This document shows positions 15,290-23,188 of a stretch of 64,000 nucleotides of DNA, piece by piece. A program made the translations under genes and the position numbers. Source of the DNA: Geobacter sp. (GTDB lineage: Bacteria > Desulfobacterota > Desulfuromonadia > Geobacterales > Geobacteraceae); contig DNJC01000127.1 in NCBI GenBank assembly GCA_003490025.1, positions 27,913 to 91,912 of the forward strand, in the 5' to 3' direction. The notes under the pieces were generated by a model. It was not told where the DNA came from, did not search any database, and was given only the letters and a program-made list of their open reading frames with translations. Every line of letters begins with the position of its first letter. Within the stretch, counting starts at the first letter, position 1.

Positions 15290-16120
15290 ATGTATCTCAG
15301 ATATCCGCTACTTTTTACGTTTTGCCTGTTGATGCTGCCCCGTATCGCCCACGCGGAGCTCTCGTACATCGGTTCCGCAACGATCGGCACAGGCATACTT
15401 AATGCCGGAGCTGTCGAGGCGTTCAGGGGGAAGACCGGAAAGCGGTTCACCTCCGTGCAGATTCCGGGATCGGGAATAGGGATAGAAGGCCTGATTGCGG
15501 GAGATACCGATCTGGCTGGAGTCTCCCGCCCGCTGAAGCCGGAAGAGAAAAGACTAGGCCTCACCTCCACGATCATCGGTTACGACGCCATTGCCGTCTT
15601 TGTGCATGCGAAAAACCCCGTTCGCAACGTCTCGCGTAAAGAGCTGAAAGGCATCTTCACCGGCAGGATAACCAACTGGCAGCAGGTCGGCGGGATCTCC
15701 GCACCCATCGCGCCTACGACAGAGATCCATCTCCGTAAACGAGCAACGGGCGAAATCTTCAGGGAGATCGTCATGGATGGGGAGAAGTATGGCGACTTCA
15801 GTCAGGTCGACCTCCCACGGGACCAACTCCTGCAGCTCGCCAACGCCCCCAACGGCATCTGCACGGCGAGCATAGCGTTTGTAGCGTCCCTGCCTGCCAA
15901 AGTCAGGAAAAACATCAAGGCCATTTCAGTCAACGGCATCGAGCCGAGCGAGCGAAACGTGAGATCCGGGGCATACCCGATATGCCGTCCCTTATTGCTG
16001 GTGACAAAAGGGAATCCGAAAGGAGATGCCGGGGCATTCGTCCGTTTCCTTCTTTCACCTGAGGGCCAGCGCATCGTCGGCCGCAACTTCATTCCGATCA
16101 AAGAGAAGATGGGGCGGTGA
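15290..16120 (+). CDS. PstS-like periplasmic phosphate/oxyanion-binding protein
   Basis: This 276-residue exported protein has a signal peptide ending AHA-ELSYIGS. It carries PstS-family signatures: GSATIGTGIL near the start, GSGIGIEGLIAGDTDLAGVSRPLKPEE, and FTGRITNWQQVGG, the usual FxGKIxxW segment. It is on the short side for PstS and has no ABC permease genes beside it. It sits directly after acr3, 92 bases downstream. I infer a role in scavenging phosphate against arsenate, or in oxyanion sensing. Ligand selectivity cannot be read from sequence. Confidence 0.8.
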   Translation: MYLRYPLLFTFCLLMLPRIAHAELSYIGSATIGTGILNAGAVEAFRGKTGKRFTSVQIPGSGIGIEGLIAGDTDLAGVSRPLKPEEKRLGLTSTIIGYDAIAVFVHAKNPVRNVSRKELKGIFTGRITNWQQVGGISAPIAPTTEIHLRKRATGEIFREIVMDGEKYGDFSQVDLPRDQLLQLANAPNGICTASIAFVASLPAKVRKNIKAISVNGIEPSERNVRSGAYPICRPLLLVTKGNPKGDAGAFVRFLLSPEGQRIVGRNFIPIKEKMGR

Positions 16121-16315
16121 TGATCTTCCGCCGTAGCGAACCTTCCTCCCCTTCAGCCCCCTCCTGACCTCTCTCGGGAAGTGGGAACCCCACTTGCTGT
16201 CCTCAGCCGGCAATACCATCCCGGCAGGAGAACACTCCCGGCCCAAATCGTACTCAAGTAAATCCATACGCCACCGAAAAACGCCTGAGGCTCTTAATTA
16301 TGACCTTGCCATCCG

Positions 16316-16346
16316 TTGTGCTTTTTTGGTATAACGCGGCTATAAT
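16316..16346 (+). promoter_or_regulatory. Promoter of the tatA-mob-moe cluster
   Basis: A consensus TATAAT lies at 16341-16346, 41 bases before the tatA start. TTGTGC at 16316-16321 is a possible -35 with a long 19-base spacer. The region 16121-16310 shows only a small AAGTGGG/CCCACTT hairpin (16179-16195). Confidence 0.4.
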
Positions 16347-16387
16347 TTCGTCGGTCGAGCAGGAACTGAAGCAATAGGAGAAATTAC

Positions 16388-16570
16388 ATGTTCGGATTCG
16401 GCATGCCGCAGCTCATCCTCATTCTCGTCATCATGCTGGTGATCTTCGGCCCGGGAAAACTCCCCCAGTTGGGCGCCTCGCTCGGGAGCGCCATCAGGAA
16501 TTTCAAAAAGGCCTCGGAAGAGGACGGCAAGGTGATCAACCCCAAAGAGGAAGAAAGGAAGGAAAGCTAG
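16388..16570 (+). CDS. tatA: Twin-arginine translocase subunit TatA/TatE
   Basis: This 60-residue protein has the TatA pattern. A short transmembrane helix (PQLILILVIMLVIFG) is followed by the invariant FGPGKLP turn and an amphipathic helix (LGASLGSAIRNFKKA). A charged tail completes it. The AGGAG box is clear. TatA forms the variable-size Tat pore. Placed ahead of molybdenum cofactor genes, it would help export the Tat-tagged Mo enzyme and Fe-S protein found in this window. Confidence 0.92.
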   Translation: MFGFGMPQLILILVIMLVIFGPGKLPQLGASLGSAIRNFKKASEEDGKVINPKEEERKES

Positions 16571-16584
16571 GAGCGACCCCGCCG

Positions 16585-17181
16585 ATGCCCGAACCGCTGC
16601 AGCACGACATAACCGGGGTCATTCTCGTGGGCGGGAAGAGCCGCCGCATGGGGAAGGACAAGGCTTTCCTCGAAGTGGCAGGGAAGCCCCTCTTCGAGAT
16701 CGTCAAGGAGCTGTTCCAGGCAAACTTCGAGCGGCTGCTCCTGGTGGGGGACCGCGCCGAGCGTTTCGCCCGTTACGGCCTGCCGGTCGTGCCCGACATC
16801 TACCCCGGCAGTTCACTGGGGGGGCTGTACACGGGGCTTTATCACGCGGAGACTGAGCATGTCTTCACATCGTCCTGCGACCTCCCCTTCCCCAACGCGG
16901 AGGTGCTCCGCTACCTTTGCTCCCTCAAGGAAGGGTACGATGCCGTGGTGCCCACGACGAGCTACGGCTACGAACCGCTCTTCGCACTCTACTCCAAGAG
17001 CTGTCTGCCTCCCATCAAGGCACAGCTAGAAAGCGGCGAGTTCTGCGCCTTCGCCTACTACCCGCAGGTCAGGATCCGCTACGTGACCCCCGAAGAACTG
17101 GCGCGCCTCGACAAGGACGGCAGAGCTTTTCTCAACTTGAATACCCCCCAGCAATACGCAAATTTAGGAGAAGAATCATGA
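16585..17181 (+). CDS. mobA: Molybdenum cofactor guanylyltransferase MobA
   Basis: This 198-residue cytoplasmic nucleotidyltransferase joins GMP from GTP to molybdopterin, making the bis-MGD form needed by DMSO-reductase-family enzymes such as ArrA. The GTP-binding motif LVGGKSRRMGKDKAFL is at about residues 11-26, and SSCDLPFPN carries the metal-binding Asp near residue 97. The stop overlaps the MobB start in ATGA. The order tatA-mobA-mobB-modE-like-moeA suggests one transcript. Confidence 0.92.
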   Translation: MPEPLQHDITGVILVGGKSRRMGKDKAFLEVAGKPLFEIVKELFQANFERLLLVGDRAERFARYGLPVVPDIYPGSSLGGLYTGLYHAETEHVFTSSCDLPFPNAEVLRYLCSLKEGYDAVVPTTSYGYEPLFALYSKSCLPPIKAQLESGEFCAFAYYPQVRIRYVTPEELARLDKDGRAFLNLNTPQQYANLGEES

Positions 17182-17681
17182 CCCAGAAAGTGGTTTCATT
17201 TGTCGCGAAGTCCGGGACAGGGAAGACGACCCTGCTGGAAAAGGTCATCGCCCACCTCAAGGAGCGCGGCTACAAGCTGGGAGTCGTCAAGCACGACGCC
17301 CACCGCTTCGACATCGACCATCCGGGCAAGGACAGCTACCGGCTCACCGCCGCCGGGGCGGACACCATGCTGATCTCCTCTCCGGAGAAGCTCGCCATCG
17401 TGAAGAAGCACGCGGAATCCCCCCCCATCGAGGAACTCCTGGCGACCTACTTCGGCGATGTGGACATCGTGTTGACCGAGGGGTTCAAGAAAAGCTCCAT
17501 GCCCAAGATCGAGATCAATCGCGCGGAGCGGAGCACCACGCTCCTTTGCCGGGGCGAGGAGTACGACCCGACCCTGGTGGCGGTGGCAAGCGACGGGAAG
17601 CTCGAGCTGGACGTGCCGGTGCTTGATCTGAACGATGCAGAGGCGGTTGCCGACTTCATCGAAGAGAAATTCCTCAAGTGA
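17178..17681 (+). CDS. mobB: Molybdopterin-guanine dinucleotide adapter MobB
   Basis: This 167-residue GTP-binding P-loop protein has FVAKSGTGKTTLLEKVI at residues 8-24, HDAHRFDIDHPGKDSYR near residue 40, and VLTEGFKKS near 95, all diagnostic for MobB. It starts at ATG 17178 overlapping mobA; the longer frame from 16917 is a shadow of mobA. MobB assists MobA or delivers the cofactor. It overlaps the next gene (GTGA). Confidence 0.92.
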   Translation: MTQKVVSFVAKSGTGKTTLLEKVIAHLKERGYKLGVVKHDAHRFDIDHPGKDSYRLTAAGADTMLISSPEKLAIVKKHAESPPIEELLATYFGDVDIVLTEGFKKSSMPKIEINRAERSTTLLCRGEEYDPTLVAVASDGKLELDVPVLDLNDAEAVADFIEEKFLK

Positions 17682-18031
17682 GCACTCCCGGCTCCAGGCT
17701 CCAGGTCCGCTCCAAGATCTGGCTGGAGGTCGACGGGGAACCGGTCTTCGGGCAAGGGCGCGACATGCTGCTGCGCCTGATACAATCGACCGGTTCGATC
17801 AACGCCGCGGCAAAGGAGATGGGAATCCCCTACCGCAAGGCGTGGACCTACATCGACGCCATGGAGAAACGGCTGGGATTCCCGCTGGTGAACCGGCTCA
17901 AAGGGGGGGCCGGTGGCGGGACCTCCTCCCTCACCCCGGAGGCGGAAACGCTCTTGCGCAAGTTCGATCTCCTGCAAGAGGGGTTCAACGATCTGGTGAA
18001 CGGCAAGTTTATCGAACTCGATTTCGAATAG
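17678..18031 (+). CDS. ModE N-terminal-domain type molybdate-responsive regulator
   Basis: This 117-residue protein is a LysR-like winged-helix domain of the ModE N-terminal type. TGSINAAAKEMGIPYRKAWTYIDAME is the helix-turn-helix and LTPEAETLLRKF the dimer helix. The TOBE/MOP molybdate-binding domains of full ModE are absent, so it may sense Mo indirectly or act as a constitutive regulator. The start codon is GTG, overlapping the mobB stop. Its location points to control of Mo-cofactor or Mo-transport genes. Confidence 0.85.
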   Translation: MSTPGSRLQVRSKIWLEVDGEPVFGQGRDMLLRLIQSTGSINAAAKEMGIPYRKAWTYIDAMEKRLGFPLVNRLKGGAGGGTSSLTPEAETLLRKFDLLQEGFNDLVNGKFIELDFE

Positions 18032-18051
18032 GATAAAAAGGAGCGGCGACC

Positions 18052-19275
18052 ATGGTCAGCATCGAGGAAGCGCAACGGACGATTCTTGAGCGAATATCCC
18101 AGCTGGAGACTGAAAAGGTTTCCGTCTTCCAGGGGCTTAACCGGGTTACTCCGGAGGACCATATCGCCCCCTGGGACATCCCCGCCGCAGACAATTCGGC
18201 CATGGACGGCTTCGCCTTCTCGCATGCCGGGATGACCGACAACACTCTCAAGGTTTCCGGGTTCCTGCCGGCGGGAGAGGTGCACGACGCCCCCGTGCCG
18301 CCGGGCGAGGCGATCAGGATCATGACCGGCGCGCCTGTCCCTCCCGGCTGCGACACCGTGGTCCCCATAGAGGACGTCGAAGAGCAAGGGGACCGGATAC
18401 GCCTGCGTGCAACGGTCAAGGCGGGGACGCACGTGCGCAAACGCGGTGAGGACATCGCCTCGGGTGACGTGGTCATCCCGGCCGGCTCACTGCTGCGTCC
18501 TCAAGAAATCGGCATGCTGTCCGCCATGGGGAACACGTCGTTAGCCGTTTTCCGACGTGCGCGGGTCGCCATCCTTTCTACCGGCGATGAGCTCCTGGAG
18601 CCGGGATCGACACCGGCGCCCGGCAAGCTTATCAACAGCAACAGCTACAGCCTCGCCGCCCAGGTGCTGGACGCCTGGGGCGACCCGGTTCTGTTGGGAA
18701 TCGCCGCCGACACCCTGGAGGCCACCTGCGAGAAGATCAAGGCAGGGCTGAACGCGGACATGCTGGTGATAACCGGCGGCGTCTCCGTGGGGGACCGGGA
18801 TTACGTGAAGGCGGCCATCGAGGCGATGGGAGGTGAGGTCACCTTCTGGAAGGTCAACATGAAGCCCGGCAAGCCGCTCGCGTTCGCCATGCTGGACGGA
18901 AAACCCATTTTCGCCCTCCCCGGCAACCCGGTCGCCGCCATGGTCTCCTTCGAGCTTTTCGTGCGCCCATCGATACTCAAGGCGATGGGAAACCGGCGCA
19001 TCTTCCGGCCGCGGGTCAAGGCGAGCCTGCAGGAGCCGACCGCAAACAAGGGAGGGCGCCCGCATTTGGTGCGGGGTATCGTCTCCTTCAAAGATAACCG
19101 CTACTGCGTTTCAACCACCGGCAACCAGAGTTCGGGCCGACTCTCCTCCCTGATCCTCGGCAACGGGCTGATGAAGCTTGCGCCCGAATCGACTTTTGCA
19201 GCCGGAGAGGAGGTGGAGGTCATCCTCCTGGACCGTGGTTTCGAGATGGGATGCATCGATAATGGCGCTCTTTGA
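18052..19275 (+). CDS. moeA: Molybdopterin molybdenumtransferase MoeA
   Basis: This 407-residue cytoplasmic enzyme inserts molybdate into adenylated molybdopterin. Conserved pieces are DNSAMDGFAF (about residue 46), IRIMTGAPVPPG (about 87), the STGDEL loop near 180, TGGVSVGDRDY near 243, and LPGNPVAAMVSFELF near 290. Length is typical of the family. It comes 20 bases after the regulator gene in the same direction, with its own AAGGAG box. It completes the cofactor set with moeB, mobA and mobB. Confidence 0.93.
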   Translation: MVSIEEAQRTILERISQLETEKVSVFQGLNRVTPEDHIAPWDIPAADNSAMDGFAFSHAGMTDNTLKVSGFLPAGEVHDAPVPPGEAIRIMTGAPVPPGCDTVVPIEDVEEQGDRIRLRATVKAGTHVRKRGEDIASGDVVIPAGSLLRPQEIGMLSAMGNTSLAVFRRARVAILSTGDELLEPGSTPAPGKLINSNSYSLAAQVLDAWGDPVLLGIAADTLEATCEKIKAGLNADMLVITGGVSVGDRDYVKAAIEAMGGEVTFWKVNMKPGKPLAFAMLDGKPIFALPGNPVAAMVSFELFVRPSILKAMGNRRIFRPRVKASLQEPTANKGGRPHLVRGIVSFKDNRYCVSTTGNQSSGRLSSLILGNGLMKLAPESTFAAGEEVEVILLDRGFEMGCIDNGAL

Positions 19276-19334
19276 TCCCCAGGGCCGGGATTTGGAGATA
19301 GCATGCGGTCTGTAACTATCGGGGAGGGTCGGGC

Positions 19335-20072
19335 ATGGGCGAGCCTGTTCTAGCACTACTTCTTATCACTGTCCTGGCAGTGGCGGTTCTCTACTCGAGC
19401 GTCGGCCATGGCGGCGCGTCCGGTTACATCGCCGCGCTCGCCCTGTTCAGCGTCGCACCCGAGGCCTTCAAGCCCACCGCCCTGCTCCTCAATATCCTGG
19501 TAGCTTCCATTGCCACCTACTCCTTCGCCCGCGCCGGCCACTTCTCCTGGCGCCTTTTCTGGCCCTTCGCCGCCACCTCGATCCCCTGCAGCTTCATAGG
19601 CGGCTACCTCACCCTCCCCCCGCACGTCTACAGACCGCTGGTGGGGGTCATCCTGCTGGTTTGCGCCTGGCGCCTCATTTTCCAGAAGGAGTACGACGCC
19701 CCGGCGGTCGGCACCCCGAAGACGCCGCTGGCCCTGGTCATCGGCGCGGGGCTTGGTCTTCTCTCCGGGCTGACCGGAGTGGGAGGCGGCATATTCCTGA
19801 GCCCCCTGCTCCTGCTGTTCAGGTGGGGACGCGCGCGCGAGGTCTCTGCCGTCGCGGCTCTGTTCATCCTGGTCAACTCCTGCGCCGGCCTTCTGGGTCA
19901 CATTAGTAGCCTGCAGTCGATCCCTCCCTTCGCGCCCATGCTCGCAGTTGCCGCCCTCCTCGGAGGGATCATCGGCTCCTTCCTTGGCAGCCGTCGTCTG
20001 CCGGTGGCCGGCGTCATCAAGGCCCTGTGCCTTGTCCTCACCATCGCAGGAATCAAGCTGCTGCTGGTATAG
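19335..20072 (+). CDS. TSUP-family (TauE/SafE) membrane permease
   Basis: This 245-residue inner-membrane protein has about eight helices. The TSUP hallmark VGHGGASGY occurs at about residue 22 and the internal duplicate GLTGVGGGIFLSPLLLL near 140. TSUP members move sulfite, sulfoacetate or other small anions. The start has a GGAGGG box. It lies 59 bases after moeA and before a strong terminator, so it may be the last gene of that unit. Substrate unknown. Confidence 0.85.
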   Translation: MGEPVLALLLITVLAVAVLYSSVGHGGASGYIAALALFSVAPEAFKPTALLLNILVASIATYSFARAGHFSWRLFWPFAATSIPCSFIGGYLTLPPHVYRPLVGVILLVCAWRLIFQKEYDAPAVGTPKTPLALVIGAGLGLLSGLTGVGGGIFLSPLLLLFRWGRAREVSAVAALFILVNSCAGLLGHISSLQSIPPFAPMLAVAALLGGIIGSFLGSRRLPVAGVIKALCLVLTIAGIKLLLV

Positions 20073-20107
20073 CAGGGCCGGGTTTGCCCACTACGTTTGG
20101 CAAACAC

Positions 20108-20141
20108 AAAAAAGACCGGCGTGCACCCGCCGGTCTTTTTT
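20108..20141. terminator. Strong bidirectional terminator
   Basis: A 14-bp perfect stem (20108-20121 with 20128-20141) has six A on its left arm and six T on its right, so it can end both the plus-strand TSUP transcript and the convergent cytochrome operon. Confidence 0.9.
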
Positions 20142-20158
20142 GCATCCATAGCCGTTCT

Positions 20159-21508
20159 CTACTTTCCGTTTTTACTGATGCTGACCGTCTTGGTGAACTC
20201 ACGCCAGACGAAGGGGGCGCTGTTTGGCGTGCCGAACGGCAGGTAGGTGAGCTTCACCTCGACGTCCAGATCGTAAGCAGTCGGCTTCTCCACCGTCTTG
20301 CCGTTCACCTCTACCTCCTCCAGCGGGAAAAAGATGTCGAAACGCTCCTTCACGACTTTTCCCGGCGGGAGCCCGGTGTCCTCGATGAGCCCGCTCTTCT
20401 CGTAGGGGCCGCGCCCCATCCGGTCGCCGCGGGCCAGCTGCTGCGGCACCGGCATATAGACCTTCTCCTGATTGAACACTTCCTTGCCGTCTTTCGTCCT
20501 TGCAATTACCGACAGAACCAGTCGGTTGGGGGTCGGTCAGCCGTCAGGTATGGAGTGACCGGACTTGTTCAGCATCTCGACCTTGACCACGGCCTTGGGC
20601 TTGATCTGCGCGCCGTCGCGCCAGTAGTAACCGAACGCCTCGGTCTTGAACTCCACGGCCGCATCGCTCATCGCCTTGTCGCGGTACCCCTGGATATTGT
20701 GCCCGAGTTTGCTGTTCTTCATGTGGCATTCCTGGCAGTTTTCCTGCCCCACCTCGGCCTTGTAGGCCCAGAGGTAGCTGCCGTAGGAGGTGCAGCACTG
20801 GGTCGGCTCGTCCAACTCCAGGTTGGGTCCCAACCCGTGGCACTGGCCGCACTGGATCGCCTGGTTCATGATGGGGCTCTCGGCCATCTTCGGGAACTTG
20901 TCCGCGGGGTGTTCACCGTTCTTGGAGCCGTACACCACACCGGCCTTCGGATAGCCGTCCTGCCACTTGTGGGTTATGGCATTTCTGTTGTGGCAGATCA
21001 GGCAGTTTATGCTCACGCTCTTCAGCTTATCCTCGGCCTTCTTGGCAGCCTCCTTGTCCTTCTTCTTGCGCGCGTCGCTCCATTTGTAAAGGGTAGCCAC
21101 GATTTCCTGGGCAACCGAATCCTCTGCGTCAGCGAGTTGAGGCAGATGGCACTTGGCGCAACCCATCAGGTGCTCGACCTTGACGTCCTTTGGGCTTTTC
21201 ACCCCCGAATAAGGCTCTTCCATCAGGCCGTTTTCGATGGTGGTCATGATGGTCATCGCGGTGCGGCCGGTGCCGAAAATGGAGCGGGAGTGTATGGATT
21301 GCTGCGACTGTTTGTGCTGCTCCTCGTGGCACTCGACACAGGAACTCGAATCGTACATGTTCGCCAGTTCGGCAATTGTCTTGGCCTTGCCGTTTTTGGC
21401 GGCGATCGTTTCTTTCCAGCCGATCCCTGCTTTTTCGGCGAAACTGCTTGCCGGGGATGCGATCAGCAGCGCTGTCGTCATCATTACGGCGAGTTTGGCT
21501 TTCATCAT
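20159..21508 (-). CDS. Pentaheme c-type cytochrome with in-frame UGA (candidate selenoprotein; ExtKL-like)
   Basis: The minus-strand frame runs from ATG 21508 (an ATG at 21529 is also possible) to 20159, interrupted once by TGA at 20539-20537. The first part has a signal peptide (MMKAKLAVMMTTALL) and five CxxCH motifs: CVECH, CAKCH, CLICH, CGQCH and CQECH. The TGA falls in GHSIPDG-UGA-PTPNRLVL, and the same frame then continues for 126 codons of well-formed protein (DLDVEVKLTYLPFG) to a normal stop. The GHxxPxG motif is a conserved loop in related multiheme cytochromes. A two-stem hairpin follows the UGA directly. Selenocysteine insertion fits best; a nonsense mutation or sequencing error are alternatives. 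It is the last gene of the rhodanese-porin operon. Confidence 0.75.
20508..20539 (-). promoter_or_regulatory. Candidate bacterial SECIS hairpin after UGA
   Basis: Read on the minus strand, ACCGAC (20537-20532, beginning with the A of UGA) pairs with GUCGGU (20513-20508). Inside, AACC (20527-20524) pairs with GGUU (20519-20516) around the loop GACU. The internal loop is 4 and 2 bases. The apical loop begins with G, as in known bacterial SECIS elements, 13 bases after the UGA, slightly closer than most described ones. Confidence 0.5.
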
Positions 21509-21569
21509 AGCGTTCACTCCGTTATTCATAAAAAGCTTCTCCGCATGCCTTTCGGGCGCGGGAGACGTT

Positions 21570-21887
21570 TCAGCAACCCTGCATTTCCTCTCCGTCGGAC
21601 TCGGTCACGGTGACGTTTGAATCCACCTTGACCTTGGCGGCTTTTGCCTTGGTCACTTTCATGGTCACCTCGTTTCCTTTCACCGTGTCGACCTTCGGCG
21701 AGCCTCCCCAAGCCTTGACGGTAGCGCCTTTCTTTGCCCATGCCGGCACAGTCCCTTCCATGGCGACAGTGACCTTGTCGTCCTCCACCTTGGTCACCTT
21801 GCCGGAAACGGAACCCGCTGCGAATACGGTAGCGGCCAGTGCTACCGTCGCCAGCAGCATCGAAATCGTCGTGCACAGTTTTTTCAT
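21570..21887 (-). CDS. Small periplasmic beta-rich protein (ExtJ position)
   Basis: This 105-residue protein has a signal peptide cut near AFA/AAG, followed by a short mature domain rich in alternating V/T/K (SGKVTKVEDDKVTVAMEG, then GNEVTMKVTKAKAAKVKVDSNVTVTES) that suggests an OB-like or beta-barrel fold. The only mature cysteine is the last residue (EMQGC). A good AAGGAG box precedes the start. It sits between the porin and the cytochrome in the same operon. I do not recognise a named family. Confidence 0.75.
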   Translation of the reverse strand: MKKLCTTISMLLATVALAATVFAAGSVSGKVTKVEDDKVTVAMEGTVPAWAKKGATVKAWGGSPKVDTVKGNEVTMKVTKAKAAKVKVDSNVTVTESDGEEMQGC

Positions 21888-21919
21888 ATAGCTCTCCTTG
21901 TAGTTTCGGGAATATTGCC

Positions 21920-23113
21920 TTAGAAAATAAGCTGCAACTGGGTCACGTAGGTCATGAAGTCTTCCGTCTTGTCTGCAGAAGTCCCGGACCCCTTGTTGAA
22001 CCCGGTCGAGTTGGCCTCGAAGGTCAGTTTCAGGTTCTGATCACGCAGGTAGTAGTTGACCCCACCGCCGTACCAGTCGATCCGCTGGTCGAAGATCCCG
22101 TTCAGACTGGCGAACCGCCACCTCTCATACCTGACGAAGAACTGCAGCGGGAGATTGGGGAGCATGTAGCCCCCCTTCACGTAGTAGCCGTTCTTCTCGC
22201 CGTTGATGCCGATGGTCCCCGGGTCGGGATTGGCGCCCTCGTAAGCGCCGTCGAGATCGACATCCTCGTATGCCGCCGAAGCGGTGACGGTACCAACTCC
22301 CGCAATGGGGTACTCGACGAAACCGTCCACAGTCCAGGCCTTGTAGTCCTTCTTGTCGGTCCTGGTCGCGGTGTCGCCGTAGGCTACGTCAGGCTCGAAC
22401 TGGTAGGCGGCGCCGACGGTTGCGATCTTTTTCTTGCCGAGGTAGGTACCCTTGTAACCGTAATCGTTCTCGGGATCGAGCAGCGTCACGTGGGCACGCG
22501 CCGAGTAGCGGAAGTTGGAACCGGGCGCCGTTTCACCCGACACCGCCTTGCGCCCCTCCATGGCGTCCAGGCGGTACTGGAACATGTCGTCGAACAGGTT
22601 GCCCCAGACGGCCACCCCCGTGTCGCGGGTCGAAGTGTAGGCGGTGCGGACGAAGAGCGAGCGGTCCAGGGTGAGAGGAGCCTCGCATGCCTCCAGATTC
22701 TCGCGGGAGAGGTTGTACTTGAACTTGCCGACGTTGACCCGCAACGCGTTGTCCAGCTTGAAGCGCATCACCGCATCCAGGATCTGGAACTGGGAACCCT
22801 GGTTGCTGGAGGCGACGTCAAGCGGGGTGACGTTGGCATCCTCTATATACTCCGTCTGCACGTAAAGGCTCATGTTGTCTCCGTATTTGCCCATCAGGGC
22901 GAGCCGGTTCCGACGGAAGTTGAAGTTCGCCGTGGTGTCCTCGTTGTTGTCGCCGGAACCGAGGTCGCGCAGCGTCATCTGGAACTGCCCCTTGTAGTCC
23001 AGCTGCAGCGCTCCTTGATCATCAGGGCCGAAGGTCATCTTTGGTCCGGCTAAGGCAGTGCCGGAAAGCAGCATCACGCCCAAGAGCGAAGCTCCAAATA
23101 ATGTTTTCTTCAT
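21920..23113 (-). CDS. Outer-membrane porin of an electron-conduit operon (ExtI-like)
   Basis: This 397-residue protein has a signal peptide (MKKTLFGASLLGVMLLSGTALA) and amphipathic beta-strands throughout (FQMTLRDLGSG, NMSLYVQTEYIEDANV, GYYVKGGYMLPNLPLQFFVRYERWRF). It ends in an aromatic-terminated strand, ...YVTQLQLIF, the usual outer-membrane assembly signal. It follows the rhodanese lipoprotein and precedes the small protein and cytochrome, the gene order of the Geobacter ext-type cluster with a rhodanese first gene. A selenium/tellurium oxyanion or electron-conduit role is inference. Confidence 0.8.
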   Translation of the reverse strand: MKKTLFGASLLGVMLLSGTALAGPKMTFGPDDQGALQLDYKGQFQMTLRDLGSGDNNEDTTANFNFRRNRLALMGKYGDNMSLYVQTEYIEDANVTPLDVASSNQGSQFQILDAVMRFKLDNALRVNVGKFKYNLSRENLEACEAPLTLDRSLFVRTAYTSTRDTGVAVWGNLFDDMFQYRLDAMEGRKAVSGETAPGSNFRYSARAHVTLLDPENDYGYKGTYLGKKKIATVGAAYQFEPDVAYGDTATRTDKKDYKAWTVDGFVEYPIAGVGTVTASAAYEDVDLDGAYEGANPDPGTIGINGEKNGYYVKGGYMLPNLPLQFFVRYERWRFASLNGIFDQRIDWYGGGVNYYLRDQNLKLTFEANSTGFNKGSGTSADKTEDFMTYVTQLQLIF

Positions 23114-23188
23114 ATGTCCACTCCTTTTGTTGGTAAAGTACCCCCGGACCCTGCGCCGATCCGGGGGATGAACTCAAATCCGCTGCCG

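Noticed and set aside
20159..20479. Separate small gene downstream of the cytochrome
   Set aside because: The frame is the direct in-phase continuation of the cytochrome after the UGA. There is no start codon with a ribosome site of its own.
20027..21613. 528-codon plus-strand frame across the cytochrome
   Set aside because: It is opposite the haem-motif gene, its amino acid make-up is shadow-like (His/Leu/Val rich), and it runs through the terminator.
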